A DNA stretch of 64,000 nt from Myxococcales bacterium (GTDB taxonomy: Bacteria; Myxococcota_A; Polyangia; Haliangiales; Haliangiaceae). The position numbers were made by a program, and so were the translations under genes. Position 1 is the first letter of the stretch, and each line of letters opens with the position of its first letter. Where the stretch lies: the NCBI GenBank assembly GCA_016707895.1, contig JADJGV010000001.1, forward strand, positions 359,501 through 423,500, in the 5' to 3' direction. Shown here piece after piece: positions 8,873-17,502 of this stretch. The notes under the pieces are model-generated. The model had not been told where the DNA came from. It made no database searches and saw only the letters and a list, made by a program, of their open reading frames with translations.

Positions 8873-9289
8873 ATGAACCGTTCCGATGCCGTCGCCACCG
8901 TCTCGCGCTTCTACCAGCAGGCCCTCACCGTCAGCCCGGGCGGCGACAGCACCGCGGTGCTGACCGCGCTGCTCGCCGACGACTTCCAGTCGATCAACAG
9001 CCAGGAGGTGAAGCCCAAGGCCGCGCTGATCAAGCAGATCGAGTTCTTCTGGAAGCTGGTCCCCGATCTGACCTGGACCCCGCAGCAGTTCGTCGTCGAG
9101 GGCGACCACGTCGTCGTGCGCAGCGTCGCCACCGGCACGCCGCGCGGCAACTTCATGGGCCTCGAGGTCAACGGCTCGCGGTCGTTCCGGATCGACACCA
9201 TCGACATCCACGCCCTGGCCGGCGGCCGGATCCAGCGGGTCCACCACCTCGAGGACTGGGCCACCGCGATGCGGCAGCTGCGCGGGTGA
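8873..9289 (+). CDS. SnoaL-like/ester-cyclase family protein
   Basis: 138 residues forming one NTF2-like domain. A helical N-terminus (FYQQALT) is followed by LLADDFQSINSQ, an amphipathic helix (KAALIKQIEFFWKLVPDLTW), and the strands VEGDHVVVRSVATGTPRG and FRIDTIDIHALAGGRIQRVHHLEDW. This is the SnoaL-like/ester cyclase pattern. The ATG is fixed by a consensus GAGGAGG Shine-Dalgarno with correct spacing; longer in-frame GTG starts lack one. Expected to be a small cytosolic protein binding a hydrophobic or oxygenated ligand, probably under control of the divergent LysR regulator. The substrate is not predictable. Confidence 0.85.
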   Translation: MNRSDAVATVSRFYQQALTVSPGGDSTAVLTALLADDFQSINSQEVKPKAALIKQIEFFWKLVPDLTWTPQQFVVEGDHVVVRSVATGTPRGNFMGLEVNGSRSFRIDTIDIHALAGGRIQRVHHLEDWATAMRQLRG

Positions 9290-9295
9290 GCCGGC

Positions 9296-11590
9296 TCAAT
9301 CCACGCGCGGGCACTGCACGTCGGTCGCGACGTCGTCGTTGTTGGTCTCGTCGCACTCGGCGACCATGCCCGGCGGCGCGTCGACGGTGACGAAGTAGTC
9401 GGTCGGCGTCGGCGGATCGGCGACGGTCGCGGTGAGGATGGTCGACTGCCCGGGCAAGAGCGGCACGGCGGTGATCGCGTTGCCGACCACCGGGCCGGCG
9501 GCCGAGGTGCCGCGGTGGAACGCGACCGCGACGCCGGGGCGCACGCCGAGCGCGCCGCGGTTGGTGACCCGGGCCCGCAGCACCAGCTGGCCGCCGTCGC
9601 AGGTGTCCAGCCCGATCGACAGGTCGACCGCGAGGTCGGGCGCGTTGAAGACGCCGTCGCCCTGGACGTTCTGCCGGTAGTTGTTGAGGCCGGGCAGCGA
9701 CCAGTTGTCATCCTCGACCATCGGCACGTTGCCGGCCGAGGTGGCGTTGGTGACGTGGTAGGCGTGCTGGGTCCACACCCGCCGGGTCGGCACCCACTGA
9801 TCGCGGGCGTCGCCGTAGACGTACAGGCCGCGGCGCGGCGTCACGCCCGGGCAGTCGGCGGCGGCGTTCGAGTCGTTGGCCACCACCATGATCTCGGAGT
9901 TGCCGTCGCCGTCGACGTCGACCACCAGCGGGTACTCGTGGATCGTGCCGGTGGTCGACGGGATCGTCAGCTGCACGCGGCCGTCGGTGCCCGAGTACAC
10001 CCGCATGTAGCACTCGTCGTTGTAGACCACCTCGGCGGCGCCGTCGCCCTGGAAGTCGAACACCGACGAGCCCGACGCGTTCGACGACAGGTCCTGGGTG
10101 GCCTGCGACCAGCGCGCGAAGATCGCGCCGGCGGCCGGCGCCGGCGTGACGCCGGTCAGGTCCTCGCCCGGCCGCGCCAGATCGTAGAGCGAGTAGCTGT
10201 GGCCGCCGGCGACGCCGATCTCGGGGCGACCGTCGCCGTCGAAGTCGGCGATGGTCGGCGGGCCACCGCGGTTCTGGGTGGCGCCGCCGGGGATGTTGAG
10301 CGGCTGGGTGCGCAGCGCCGCGGTGGTGCACGCGGCGCCGGTCGGATCGCGCCCGCACCACAGGAGGCCGGTGCGGCCGTCGAGCACGTGGACCTGCGCG
10401 CTGGCGGTCAGCACCACCTCGGGGTGGCCGTCGCCGTCGAGGTCGGCGATCGCCGGGTAGCCGTCGGCGCCGGCGTAGGTCCAGTACGCGGTGACCGTCG
10501 CCGACGCCGGCGGCCCGGCGTTCCAGGTCACGCGCCACGCCTGCTTGCCGGTGATGATCTCGGGGCGGCCGTCGCCGTCGAGGTCGGCGACCGCGGCGAT
10601 GCCGCCGGTGTACGTGGCGTTGGTGCCGAGCGTCGGGCCGGCCCCGTTGCCGCCCTGATCCCACAGCACGGTGCCGTCGTGGTCGAGCAGCGCGCCGCCG
10701 ATGACGACCTCGGCCATCGGATCGGCGTCGAAGTTCGCCAAGGTCACCGCGGCGTTCTCGATCGTGAAGCGGTGGGCCGCGCCGCCCGGATCGTGCGACG
10801 TCCACAGGACCGCGCCGGTGCGATCGATCGCGACGATCAGGCTCTTGAACGCGGCGTCGACCCGCGACGCGTAGATCACGTCGGGGCGGGCGTCGCCCGA
10901 GACGTCGCCCAGCGCGATCGTCGAGCGGCCGTGCGAGCCGTAGCTGGTCGGCGGGCTGTGGGCGATCGGCGGCACCAGCACGGCGCCGGTGCGGCCGTCG
11001 AGGATCGCGACGCGGCCGCCGGGGAAACCGGCGCCGTCCTGCTGGGTCAGGTTGACCACCACCTCGGGCGGGCCGACGCCGTCGAGGTTGGCCACCACCG
11101 GGATCGAGATGATCTGGTCGGCGGTGTAGGCCCACTCCTGGGTCACCATCAGGTCGTTGAACTGCGGCACCAGCTCGCAGGTCAACGGGTCGGGCTGCGG
11201 CAGGCACTGGCCGAGCGTCGGCTCGCAGAACTGACCGGGCTCGCAGTCGTACGAGTCGCCGCACGCCGCGCCGGGCACGACGCACGCCGCCGCCAGGCAC
11301 ACCTCGCCGGCGTTGCAGCAGGCCGTGAGGTCGGCGCCGCAGTGGACGCCGCTCGCGCACGCGGCCAGGCAGCGATCGTCGACGCACTCGTTGCCGGCGG
11401 CGCAGCAGGCGGCGGGCGAGCCGCACAGCGTGCCGCCGGTGCACAGGTCGGCGTCGACGCCGGCGTCGGCCAGCACCGCGTCGGCCCCGTCGCCGGCGTC
11501 GGGATCGCCGCCGCCGGGGGTGTTGCGGCCACCGCAGGCGGCCAGCGTGAGCGCGAACGCGATCGTCCCGTACCAGCGTCGATCGAACAT
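9296..11590 (-). CDS. FG-GAP/VCBS-repeat lipoprotein with CARDB domain
   Basis: 764 residues. A lipobox (LTLAACGG, Cys at 19) is followed by an Asp/Ala-rich spacer and a Cys-rich region (residues about 50-140) with repeated CC-x2-G-x2-C clusters. A long series of FG-GAP/VCBS beta-propeller repeats follows, with recurrent calcium-loop-like DxDGDGxPE motifs. The last 110 residues are a CARDB-type Ig-like domain (DLAVDLSIGL...ECDETNN). Together these predict an outer-membrane-anchored surface propeller, a type very common in myxobacteria and linked to adhesion or carbohydrate/ligand binding. A TACGCT hexamer sits 7 nt before the ATG on the minus strand. It converges on the SnoaL-like gene with 6 bp between them. 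Confidence 0.85.
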   Translation of the reverse strand: MFDRRWYGTIAFALTLAACGGRNTPGGGDPDAGDGADAVLADAGVDADLCTGGTLCGSPAACCAAGNECVDDRCLAACASGVHCGADLTACCNAGEVCLAAACVVPGAACGDSYDCEPGQFCEPTLGQCLPQPDPLTCELVPQFNDLMVTQEWAYTADQIISIPVVANLDGVGPPEVVVNLTQQDGAGFPGGRVAILDGRTGAVLVPPIAHSPPTSYGSHGRSTIALGDVSGDARPDVIYASRVDAAFKSLIVAIDRTGAVLWTSHDPGGAAHRFTIENAAVTLANFDADPMAEVVIGGALLDHDGTVLWDQGGNGAGPTLGTNATYTGGIAAVADLDGDGRPEIITGKQAWRVTWNAGPPASATVTAYWTYAGADGYPAIADLDGDGHPEVVLTASAQVHVLDGRTGLLWCGRDPTGAACTTAALRTQPLNIPGGATQNRGGPPTIADFDGDGRPEIGVAGGHSYSLYDLARPGEDLTGVTPAPAAGAIFARWSQATQDLSSNASGSSVFDFQGDGAAEVVYNDECYMRVYSGTDGRVQLTIPSTTGTIHEYPLVVDVDGDGNSEIMVVANDSNAAADCPGVTPRRGLYVYGDARDQWVPTRRVWTQHAYHVTNATSAGNVPMVEDDNWSLPGLNNYRQNVQGDGVFNAPDLAVDLSIGLDTCDGGQLVLRARVTNRGALGVRPGVAVAFHRGTSAAGPVVGNAITAVPLLPGQSTILTATVADPPTPTDYFVTVDAPPGMVAECDETNNDDVATDVQCPRVD

Positions 11591-11701
11591 CGAGGCCAGC
11601 GTAGCCCGCCCGATGTGGCGGCCACAACGCGCGGGTGCGGCGGAGTGGCGCGCGACGGTTCGTCATCTGGTCGCCGCCGGCGAAGGCGGCAAGGTGCGCG
11701 C

Positions 11702-12850
11702 ATGAAGTCGCAACTTCGTGTCGCGTTGTTCCTGTCCGTCACCGTCGCCGCCGCGGGCTGCGGCAAGAAGTCGTCCGAGGGCGATCCCGCGGCCAAGGCG
11801 CCGCCGCCCACCGCGCAGCCGACCGCGCCGGCCGCGCCGACCGCGCCGGCCCCGACGCCGCCGCCGGCGCCGGCCGCCCCGACCACGCCCGACAAGGCCC
11901 AGGTCGCCGCGCTGTTCAAGCCGCTGCCGGCGAACTTCGACGACGCCGCGGCGCCGGCGTCGGACGCGGTGGTGGCGCTCGGCCAGCAGCTGTACTTCGA
12001 CACCCGGCTGTCGAAGAACCAGGACGTCTCGTGCAACACCTGCCACGCGCTCGACAAGTTCGGCGTCGACGGCCTGGCCACGTCCAAGGGCCACAAGGGC
12101 CAGCTCGGCACCCGCAACTCGCCGACCGTGCTCAACGCCGCCGGCCACTTCGCCCAGTTCTGGGACGGCCGGGCCGCCACCGTCGAGGAGCAGGCCAAGG
12201 GGCCGATGATGAACCCGGTCGAGATGGCGATGGCCGACGACGCCCACGTGGTCGCGGTGCTGCAGTCGATCCCCGGCTACGCCGACGCGTTCGCCAAGGC
12301 GTTCCCCGGCCAGCCCGACGCGATCACGCTCGACAACGCGGCCAAGGCCATCGGCGCGTTCGAGCGCAAGCTCGCGACTCCGGCGCCGTTCGACAAGTAC
12401 CTGGCCGGCGACGAGGCGGCGATGTCCGACGACGCCAAGCACGGCCTCGCGGTGTTCATGGCCTCGGGCTGCACCGGCTGCCACAGCGGCCCGCTGCTCG
12501 GCGGCACGATGTACATGAAGACCGGCCTGACCGCGCCGTACGCCGACACCACCGACACCGGCCGGTTCGCGGTGACCAAGGTCGAGACCGACAAGTTCAT
12601 GTTCAAGGTGCCGAGCCTGCGCAACGTCGCCAAGACCGCGCCGTACTTCCACGACGGCAAGATCGCCGACCTGCCGGCCGCGATCCGCGAGATGGGTCGG
12701 CTGCAGCTCGGCAAGGCGTTCACCGACGACGAGGTCAAGCTGATCGGCGCGTTCCTCGACTCGCTCACCGGCGAGGTGCCGGCGGCGCTCGCCGCGCAGC
12801 CCAAGCTGCCGAAGTCGGGCCCGAAGACGCCGAAGCCGGATCCGTCGTGA
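11702..12850 (+). CDS. Di-haem cytochrome c peroxidase, MauG/CcpA family
   Basis: 382 residues. An N-terminal lipoprotein signal (VTVAAAGCGKK) and an Ala/Pro-rich linker (residues 25-65) precede two cytochrome c domains. The haem-binding motifs are CNTCH at 111-115 and CTGCH at 257-261. The surrounding sequence is that of bacterial di-haem peroxidases: LGQQLYFDTRLSKNQDVSCNTCH, GTRNSPTVLNAA, FWDGRA and the C-terminal VPSLRNVAKTAPYFHDG. Expected role: periplasmic, membrane-anchored reduction of hydrogen peroxide, or MauG-like oxidation of a protein partner. Divergent from the FG-GAP lipoprotein. No strong SD or -10 is visible. Confidence 0.93.
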   Translation: MKSQLRVALFLSVTVAAAGCGKKSSEGDPAAKAPPPTAQPTAPAAPTAPAPTPPPAPAAPTTPDKAQVAALFKPLPANFDDAAAPASDAVVALGQQLYFDTRLSKNQDVSCNTCHALDKFGVDGLATSKGHKGQLGTRNSPTVLNAAGHFAQFWDGRAATVEEQAKGPMMNPVEMAMADDAHVVAVLQSIPGYADAFAKAFPGQPDAITLDNAAKAIGAFERKLATPAPFDKYLAGDEAAMSDDAKHGLAVFMASGCTGCHSGPLLGGTMYMKTGLTAPYADTTDTGRFAVTKVETDKFMFKVPSLRNVAKTAPYFHDGKIADLPAAIREMGRLQLGKAFTDDEVKLIGAFLDSLTGEVPAALAAQPKLPKSGPKTPKPDPS

Positions 12851-12865
12851 GCTGACGGCGGACGC

Positions 12866-13918
12866 TCACCGCACCCGCACCATGTCGGTGGTGGTGAAGC
12901 CGCGCGGCGGGCGGGCGGCGACGTCGACGAAGCCGAACTTCGCGTACAAGGCCTGGGCGTCGCGGGTGCCGAGCATGACGGTCGCGGTGTCGCGCACCGC
13001 GGGGTGATCGAGCACCAGCCGGGTCAGCGCCTGGCCGACGCCGCGGCCGCGCCACGCCGGCGCGACGATCACGTCGTAGATCCAGCCGCGCTTGGCGCCG
13101 TCGCTGATCGCGCGCGCGCTGCCGATGATCGCGCCGGCCGCGTCCCTGGCCCCGACCCACGCGGTCGAGCCGCGCTGCGCCGCGGCGAGCTGGGCGCGGG
13201 TGAAGCCGGTGTTCCAGTAGGTGCCGTCGAGCAGCGCCGCGACCTCGTCGGCGGCGGCCGCCGGCAGCCACGGGTGCAGCGTCACGTCGGGCGGCGCGGC
13301 CAGGAACGGCGGCGGCGGCGCGGCGGCGTTGGCGGCGCGGATCAGCTCGATCGCGCGCGGGTCGCCCGGCTCGCCGCGCCGCCACAGCGAGGTCAAGAGC
13401 GCGGCGACCTCGGCCGGCGTGCGGTTCTGCGCCAGCTTGGCCTTGCCGGCGACCCGCTCGAGCCGGAGGCCCGCGACCAGGAGGCCGTTGACCGCGGCGC
13501 GGTACATCGGGTCGGCGTGGGTGATCGGCCGGTGGCCGCCGCCCGGCTGCAACACCTCCATCAGCGCCTGCAGCGCCCGCGCCTTCTGCGGCGGATCGGT
13601 CAGCTCCTCGATGACGCCGTGGACCGCGACGCTGCGGTAGTAGGTGGTCGCCGGGCACGCCTTCACCGGGTCGAAGAACGTGCTGGGCACGGTCGCGACC
13701 AGCTCCTCGGCCACCGCCACCGCGGCCCGCCCGACCGCGCCGGTCTTCTCGCCCTTGGGCGCGCTGTGGAACGCCAGGTAGTCGTCGACCACCACGCCGT
13801 GCAGCGTGCGCAACAGCGGCTCGCCGTCGGGCGTGGTCGACGCCAGGTGGAACGCGGTCTGGGTGGCCAGGAAGCCGCGGGCCTCGGCCGGGGTCATCTC
13901 GAACTCGGTGCGACGCAT
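12866..13918 (-). CDS. PNPO-like FMN-binding protein fused to GNAT acetyltransferase
   Basis: 350 residues with two domains. Residues 1-200 resemble FMN-binding split-barrel proteins of the pyridoxamine 5'-phosphate oxidase-like family (LASTTPDGEPLLRTLHGVV, AFHSAPKGEKTGAVGR, a YYRSVAVHGVIEEL strand). Residues about 215-350 are a GNAT domain with the acetyl-CoA loop WRGRGVGQALTRL and a C-terminal ALYAKFGF. Such fusions are often encoded opposite a MocR/PdxR regulator, as here. Probably acts on an amine or vitamin-B6-related small molecule in the cytosol; both catalytic roles are inferred. The ATG has a weak SD-like GTAGGGG just upstream. Confidence 0.85.
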   Translation of the reverse strand: MRRTEFEMTPAEARGFLATQTAFHLASTTPDGEPLLRTLHGVVVDDYLAFHSAPKGEKTGAVGRAAVAVAEELVATVPSTFFDPVKACPATTYYRSVAVHGVIEELTDPPQKARALQALMEVLQPGGGHRPITHADPMYRAAVNGLLVAGLRLERVAGKAKLAQNRTPAEVAALLTSLWRRGEPGDPRAIELIRAANAAAPPPPFLAAPPDVTLHPWLPAAAADEVAALLDGTYWNTGFTRAQLAAAQRGSTAWVGARDAAGAIIGSARAISDGAKRGWIYDVIVAPAWRGRGVGQALTRLVLDHPAVRDTATVMLGTRDAQALYAKFGFVDVAARPPRGFTTTDMVRVR

Positions 13919-13938
13919 GCCCCTACCCTGCCGCGGCG

Positions 13939-13983
13939 CTGGTCTATCCAGGAGTACCAGTCTCGCAAACTCGGCTAGACCAG
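13939..13983. promoter_or_regulatory. Candidate MocR/PdxR operator
   Basis: Between the divergent PNPO/GNAT and MocR genes lie CTGGTCTA (13939-13946) and its exact inverse TAGACCAG (13976-13983). A third half-site GTACCAG (13954-13960) repeats the right half in direct orientation (ACCAGTCTCG versus ACCAGTTCTCG). Direct plus inverted half-sites are characteristic of MocR-family operators such as those of GabR and PdxR. Confidence 0.6.
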
Positions 13984-14023
13984 TTCTCGCCGCCCGCCGC
14001 CGCCGGGTACGATCGCGCGCGTC

Positions 14024-15544
14024 ATGGTCCACCGCCCACGGCCGCCGCGCGTCGCCCCCACCGGGCCGCGCTTCCTGGCGATCGCCCGGGCCATCACCGA
14101 CGACATCCGCCGCGGCGTGCTGGTGCCGGGGGCGCGGCTGCCGTCGAGCCGGGCGCTGGCCCGCGACCTCGACGTCCACCGCAACACCGTGCTGGCGGCG
14201 CTGGCCGAGCTCGAGGCCCAGGGCTGGATCGCCACCCAGCCGGCGCGCGGCACGTTCGTCTCCGACGCGCTGCCGGCGCAGGTCGGGCGCGCCGCGCCGC
14301 CGCACCGCGCGCGGGCGGGCTTCGCGCTGCCGCCGGCGCCGATCGCGCCGCGCGGCGTCGCCACCCATGGGCGCGGCGTGATCGCGCTCGACGCCGGCGT
14401 GCCCGACCCGCGCGGCTTCCCGGTCGACGCGCTGGCCCGGGCCTGGCGGCGCGTGGTGCGGCGCTCGGGCCGGACGCTGCTCGGCTACGGCCCGCCCGAG
14501 GGCCACCCGGCGCTGCGCGCGGCGCTCGCGGCGCTGGTGCGCACGCTGCGCGCGGTGCCGGCCACCGCCGAGCACGTGCTGGTCACGCGCGGCAGCCAGA
14601 TGGCGCTCGACCTGTGCGCGCGGGCGTTGCTGCGCCCCGGCGATCGGGTCGCGGTCGAGGCGCTCGGCTACCAGCCGTCGTGGCACGCGCTGACCCTGGC
14701 CGGCGCCGAGCTGGTGCCGATCGGCGTCGACGGCGAGGGCCTCGACGTCGCGGCGCTGGCCCGGGCCCACGCCCGCGCGCCGATCCGCGCGCTGTACACC
14801 ACGCCGCACCACCAGTACCCGACGACGGTGACGATGAGCGCGGCGCGGCGGCTGGCGCTGATGGCGCTGGCCCGCCGCCACCGCTGGGTGATCATCGAGG
14901 ACGACTACGACCACGAGTTCCACTACGACGGCCGGCCGGTGACGCCGCTGGCCGCCGACGATCCTGACGGCCACGTGGTCTACGTCGGCACGCTGTCGAA
15001 GGTGCTGGCGCCCGGGCTGCGCCTGGGCTTCGTCGTCGCGCCGCCGCCGGTGATCGCCCAGCTCGCGACGTGGCGCGCGGCGATGGATCGCCAGGGCGAT
15101 CAGCCGATGGAGGCGGCGGTCGCCGAGTTCATCGACGACGGCGAGCTGGAGCGCCACATGCGCCGGATGCGGGTGCTGTACCAGGCGCGGCGCGACGCGC
15201 TGGTCGCGGCGCTGGCGGCCAAGCTCGACGGCGTGGTGGCCGCGCCGTGCCCGCGCGGCGGCATCTCGCTGTGGGCGGCGGTGGCGCCCGGCGTCGACGT
15301 CGCGGCCTGGGCCGCCGCCGCCGCCGCGCAGCGGGTGCTGATCGCGCCCGGCGCCCGCTACACGTTCGACGGCCACGAGCCCGGCGCGCTGCGGCTGGTG
15401 TTCGCGCCGAACACGCCGGCCGAGCTCGAGCGGGCGGTCGCGGTGATGGCCGCGACCGCGCCGCGGCCTACTTCCCGATCACCTTCCGCGACTGGGTCAA
15501 GGCGCCGAGGCGGGCCTTCCGGATCTTCGCCTCCTCGGCGGTGA
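14024..15544 (+). CDS. MocR/PdxR-type GntR regulator with aminotransferase domain
   Basis: 506 residues. An N-terminal GntR winged HTH (RFLAIARAITDDIRRGVL, LPSSRALARDLDVHRNTV) is joined by a linker to a fold-type I aminotransferase domain. The PLP-binding segment is YVGTLSKVLAPGLRLGFV (Schiff-base Lys), with IIEDDYDHEF upstream. MocR proteins sense PLP or PLP adducts and usually control a divergent gene, here the PNPO/GNAT fusion. A TACGAT hexamer lies 10 nt before the ATG. The last 25 or so residues (Ser/Arg/Pro-rich) extend beyond the usual end of the family and overlap the neighbouring opposing gene by 77 bp, so the normal stop may have been lost. Confidence 0.9.
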   Translation: MVHRPRPPRVAPTGPRFLAIARAITDDIRRGVLVPGARLPSSRALARDLDVHRNTVLAALAELEAQGWIATQPARGTFVSDALPAQVGRAAPPHRARAGFALPPAPIAPRGVATHGRGVIALDAGVPDPRGFPVDALARAWRRVVRRSGRTLLGYGPPEGHPALRAALAALVRTLRAVPATAEHVLVTRGSQMALDLCARALLRPGDRVAVEALGYQPSWHALTLAGAELVPIGVDGEGLDVAALARAHARAPIRALYTTPHHQYPTTVTMSAARRLALMALARRHRWVIIEDDYDHEFHYDGRPVTPLAADDPDGHVVYVGTLSKVLAPGLRLGFVVAPPPVIAQLATWRAAMDRQGDQPMEAAVAEFIDDGELERHMRRMRVLYQARRDALVAALAAKLDGVVAAPCPRGGISLWAAVAPGVDVAAWAAAAAAQRVLIAPGARYTFDGHEPGALRLVFAPNTPAELERAVAVMAATAPRPTSRSPSATGSRRRGGPSGSSPPRR

Positions 15545-16373
15545 TCGCGTCGACCAGGCGATCGATCTCGGCCTGGTTGGGATCGGCGCCGCCGACCACC
15601 TTCTTGAGCTGGCGGCCCAGCTCGACGACCTTCTGCTGCGCCGGCCGCGTCGCCTTCTCCTCGTCGGCGGCGATCTTCTCGAGCGCGGCGATCTTGCCGG
15701 CGTCGAGCTGGACGTCGTCGACGTCGAGGTCGAGGTCGAGGTCGAGGTCGAGGTCGTCGAAGTCCGGCGGGTCGGGCGGGTCGGGGATGTCGAAGTCGTC
15801 GTCCGGTGCGAACGGCGTGCCCTTGAGCCAGTCGAGGTTGGGGTCGTCGAACGGCGACGCCTGGTCGTCCCAGCTCCACGACCACTGGTGATCGTCGTCG
15901 CTGAGGTCGATGGTCACGCCGCGCTTGCCGATGCGCACGTTGCCGCGCTTGCCGGCCTGCTTGAGCGCGCGCTCGATCTCGCCGTTGATCATGTCGCCGA
16001 GATCGTCGAGCCCGCGCAGGTTGCCGAGCTGCGACAGGTCGACGAGATCGGCGGGGTTGCCGCTGGCCTGGGCCCGCTTGAGCGAGCCGAGGATCCGGGT
16101 CTTGATCGCGTCGGGGATGCCGTCCTCGCCCTCGATGTCGCGGATGGCCTCGGCGATCCCCTTCTTGAACTCGGCCTTGATCTGCGCGTCGAGCTGCCCG
16201 GGCTTGGGCGGCTTGGGCGGCTTGGGCGGCTTGGGCGCCCTGGGCGCGGCGGGCGGGGCCGGCGGGGCCGGCGGCGGCGGGGCCGGCTGGGCGGCGGCCG
16301 AGCCGAGCAGCGCGGTGGTGGTGACGAACGCGCCTGCCACGAGCGAGGCCAGGGCGATGCGACTGCGGGTCAT
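15468..16373 (-). CDS. Secreted acidic Asp-rich protein of the ECF sigma operon
   Basis: 301 residues. A Sec signal peptide (LASLVAGAFVTTTALLGSAAAQ, cleavage near residue 28) is followed by a Pro/Lys-rich linker (repeated PKPPKPP, to about 58), a helical region (60-150), and a very acidic region with DPPDPPDFDD and a run of five Asp-Leu pairs. A coiled-coil-like helix ends the protein (AALEKIAADEEKATRP...LVDAITAEEAKIRKA). I do not recognise the family. It is the third gene of the sigma/anti-sigma operon: its ATG overlaps the anti-sigma TGA (ATGA), and a GGAGGA Shine-Dalgarno lies inside that gene. It is probably a periplasmic effector or sensor of the same stress pathway. Confidence 0.7.
   Translation of the reverse strand: MTRSRIALASLVAGAFVTTTALLGSAAAQPAPPPPAPPAPPAAPRAPKPPKPPKPPKPGQLDAQIKAEFKKGIAEAIRDIEGEDGIPDAIKTRILGSLKRAQASGNPADLVDLSQLGNLRGLDDLGDMINGEIERALKQAGKRGNVRIGKRGVTIDLSDDDHQWSWSWDDQASPFDDPNLDWLKGTPFAPDDDFDIPDPPDPPDFDDLDLDLDLDLDVDDVQLDAGKIAALEKIAADEEKATRPAQQKVVELGRQLKKVVGGADPNQAEIDRLVDAITAEEAKIRKARLGALTQSRKVIGK
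15716..15752. repeat. 6-bp microsatellite encoding the Asp-Leu run
   Basis: A GTCGAG hexanucleotide repeated in tandem on the plus strand (CTCGAC on the coding strand). In-frame slippage would add or remove Asp-Leu pairs without breaking the gene. Confidence 0.8.
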
Positions 16374-16891
16374 GGGGTTCCTCCGACGGGGGTCACGGGG
16401 TGACGGTGCAGATTCAAGAGCGCCCGGTGCGAGCGCAGGGGGGCCTCGATGTCGTCCCATCGCGCGGCCGGCGCCATGGCACGATCGAAGCGGGTGAGCT
16501 GGAGCAGCTCGCGCGCGCGCGCGGTCTGCTCGGGAGCCTGGGGGGTAGCGGCGGCCAGCGCGGGGCGCAGCCGCTGATCGGCGGCGGGCCGCTGCACCTG
16601 GCGTACGGTGACGAACAGCATCACCGCGGCGGCCATCGCGGCGGCGGCGACGGTGGCGATCCGCCGGCGGCGGCGCACCACCAGCCGGCGGTGCGCGCCG
16701 ACGGTCATGCGGGCGGCGAAGCCGGGGCCGGGATCGGCGGCGCGGGCGGTGCGGGCCAGCGCCTGGGCCAGCGCGCGGGGCGTCGCGACCAGCGCGGCGC
16801 AGTCGGCGCAGCCGTCGAGGTGCGCGCGCTCGGCGTCGGTGAGGGGCGCGCCGGTCGCGACGGCGCCGGCGACGAGGTTACAGCGGGTCAT
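16370..16891 (-). CDS. Zinc-binding anti-sigma factor (membrane)
   Basis: 173 residues. The N-terminal anti-sigma domain has the ZAS zinc motif H-x3-C-x2-C (HLDGCADC, His24, Cys28, Cys31) with an upstream Cys4. A single transmembrane helix lies at about residues 78-95 (IATVAAAAMAAAVMLFVTV), with a periplasmic C-terminal segment. It is encoded directly after the ECF sigma gene with an ATGA overlap, and before the acidic secreted protein with another ATGA. Expected role: holds the sigma factor at the membrane and releases it on an envelope or redox signal. Confidence 0.85.
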   Translation of the reverse strand: MTRCNLVAGAVATGAPLTDAERAHLDGCADCAALVATPRALAQALARTARAADPGPGFAARMTVGAHRRLVVRRRRRIATVAAAAMAAAVMLFVTVRQVQRPAADQRLRPALAAATPQAPEQTARARELLQLTRFDRAMAPAARWDDIEAPLRSHRALLNLHRHPVTPVGGTP

Positions 16892-17502
16892 GGCGACACC
16901 TCGAGCAGTTCACGCAGGCGCGCGAGGCCGCGCACCAGGTGGGTCTTCGCCGTGGCCTGCTCCACGCCGAGCATCTCGGCGATCGCGGGCACCGGCAGAT
17001 CGTGGCCGTAGCGGAGCACCAGCGCGGCGCGCTGCTTGGCGGGCAGGTCGCCCAGCCGGGCCAAGAGCGCCGCGACGTCCTGGCGGCTGCCGAGCGCGTC
17101 GTCGGCGGCCTCGGGCGCCGGCGCGTGCAGCCGGGCGCCGAGCGCGTCGCTGGGCAGGCCGTCACCCTCGACCGGCGTGGCCTCGCCCTCGTCCGACACC
17201 CGCTCGAGCCAGCGGCCGAACACCGCGCGGCGCAGGCGGCGACGGCGGAGCGTCCGCAGGCACTGCGTGGTGACGATGCGCAAGAACCACGCCGGCGCGG
17301 CGTCGGGGTCGCGCAGCTCATGGAGGTTCTCGCAGGCCCGGGCCAGCGCGTCCTGCACCGCCTCCTCGGCCTCGGCGCGGTTGCCGAGCAGGTCGTAGGC
17401 GATGGCGTAGGCCTTCCGCGCCGGCGCGGCGGCCAGATCGGAGAGGAGGCGCGCACGCATCTCGGTGATGCCCGGCGCGAGGGGCGCGGAGTCGGTCGTC
17501 AA
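16888..17502 (-). CDS. ECF-subfamily RNA polymerase sigma factor
   Basis: 204 residues. Region 2 contains AYAIAYDLLGNRAEAEEAVQDALARA and WFLRIVTTQCLRTLRRRR. Region 4 contains LGDLPAKQRAALVLRYGHDLPVPAIAEMLGVEQATAKTHLVRGLARLRELL. It heads a three-gene ATGA-coupled operon with its anti-sigma factor. The TTG start at 17502 is preferred because GAGGA lies 9 nt upstream and a TACAGT -10-like hexamer (17525-17530) precedes that leader; the alternative ATG at 17460 (190 residues) has no SD. ECF factors of this sort normally drive their own operon. Confidence 0.9.
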   Translation of the reverse strand: MTTDSAPLAPGITEMRARLLSDLAAAPARKAYAIAYDLLGNRAEAEEAVQDALARACENLHELRDPDAAPAWFLRIVTTQCLRTLRRRRLRRAVFGRWLERVSDEGEATPVEGDGLPSDALGARLHAPAPEAADDALGSRQDVAALLARLGDLPAKQRAALVLRYGHDLPVPAIAEMLGVEQATAKTHLVRGLARLRELLEVSP

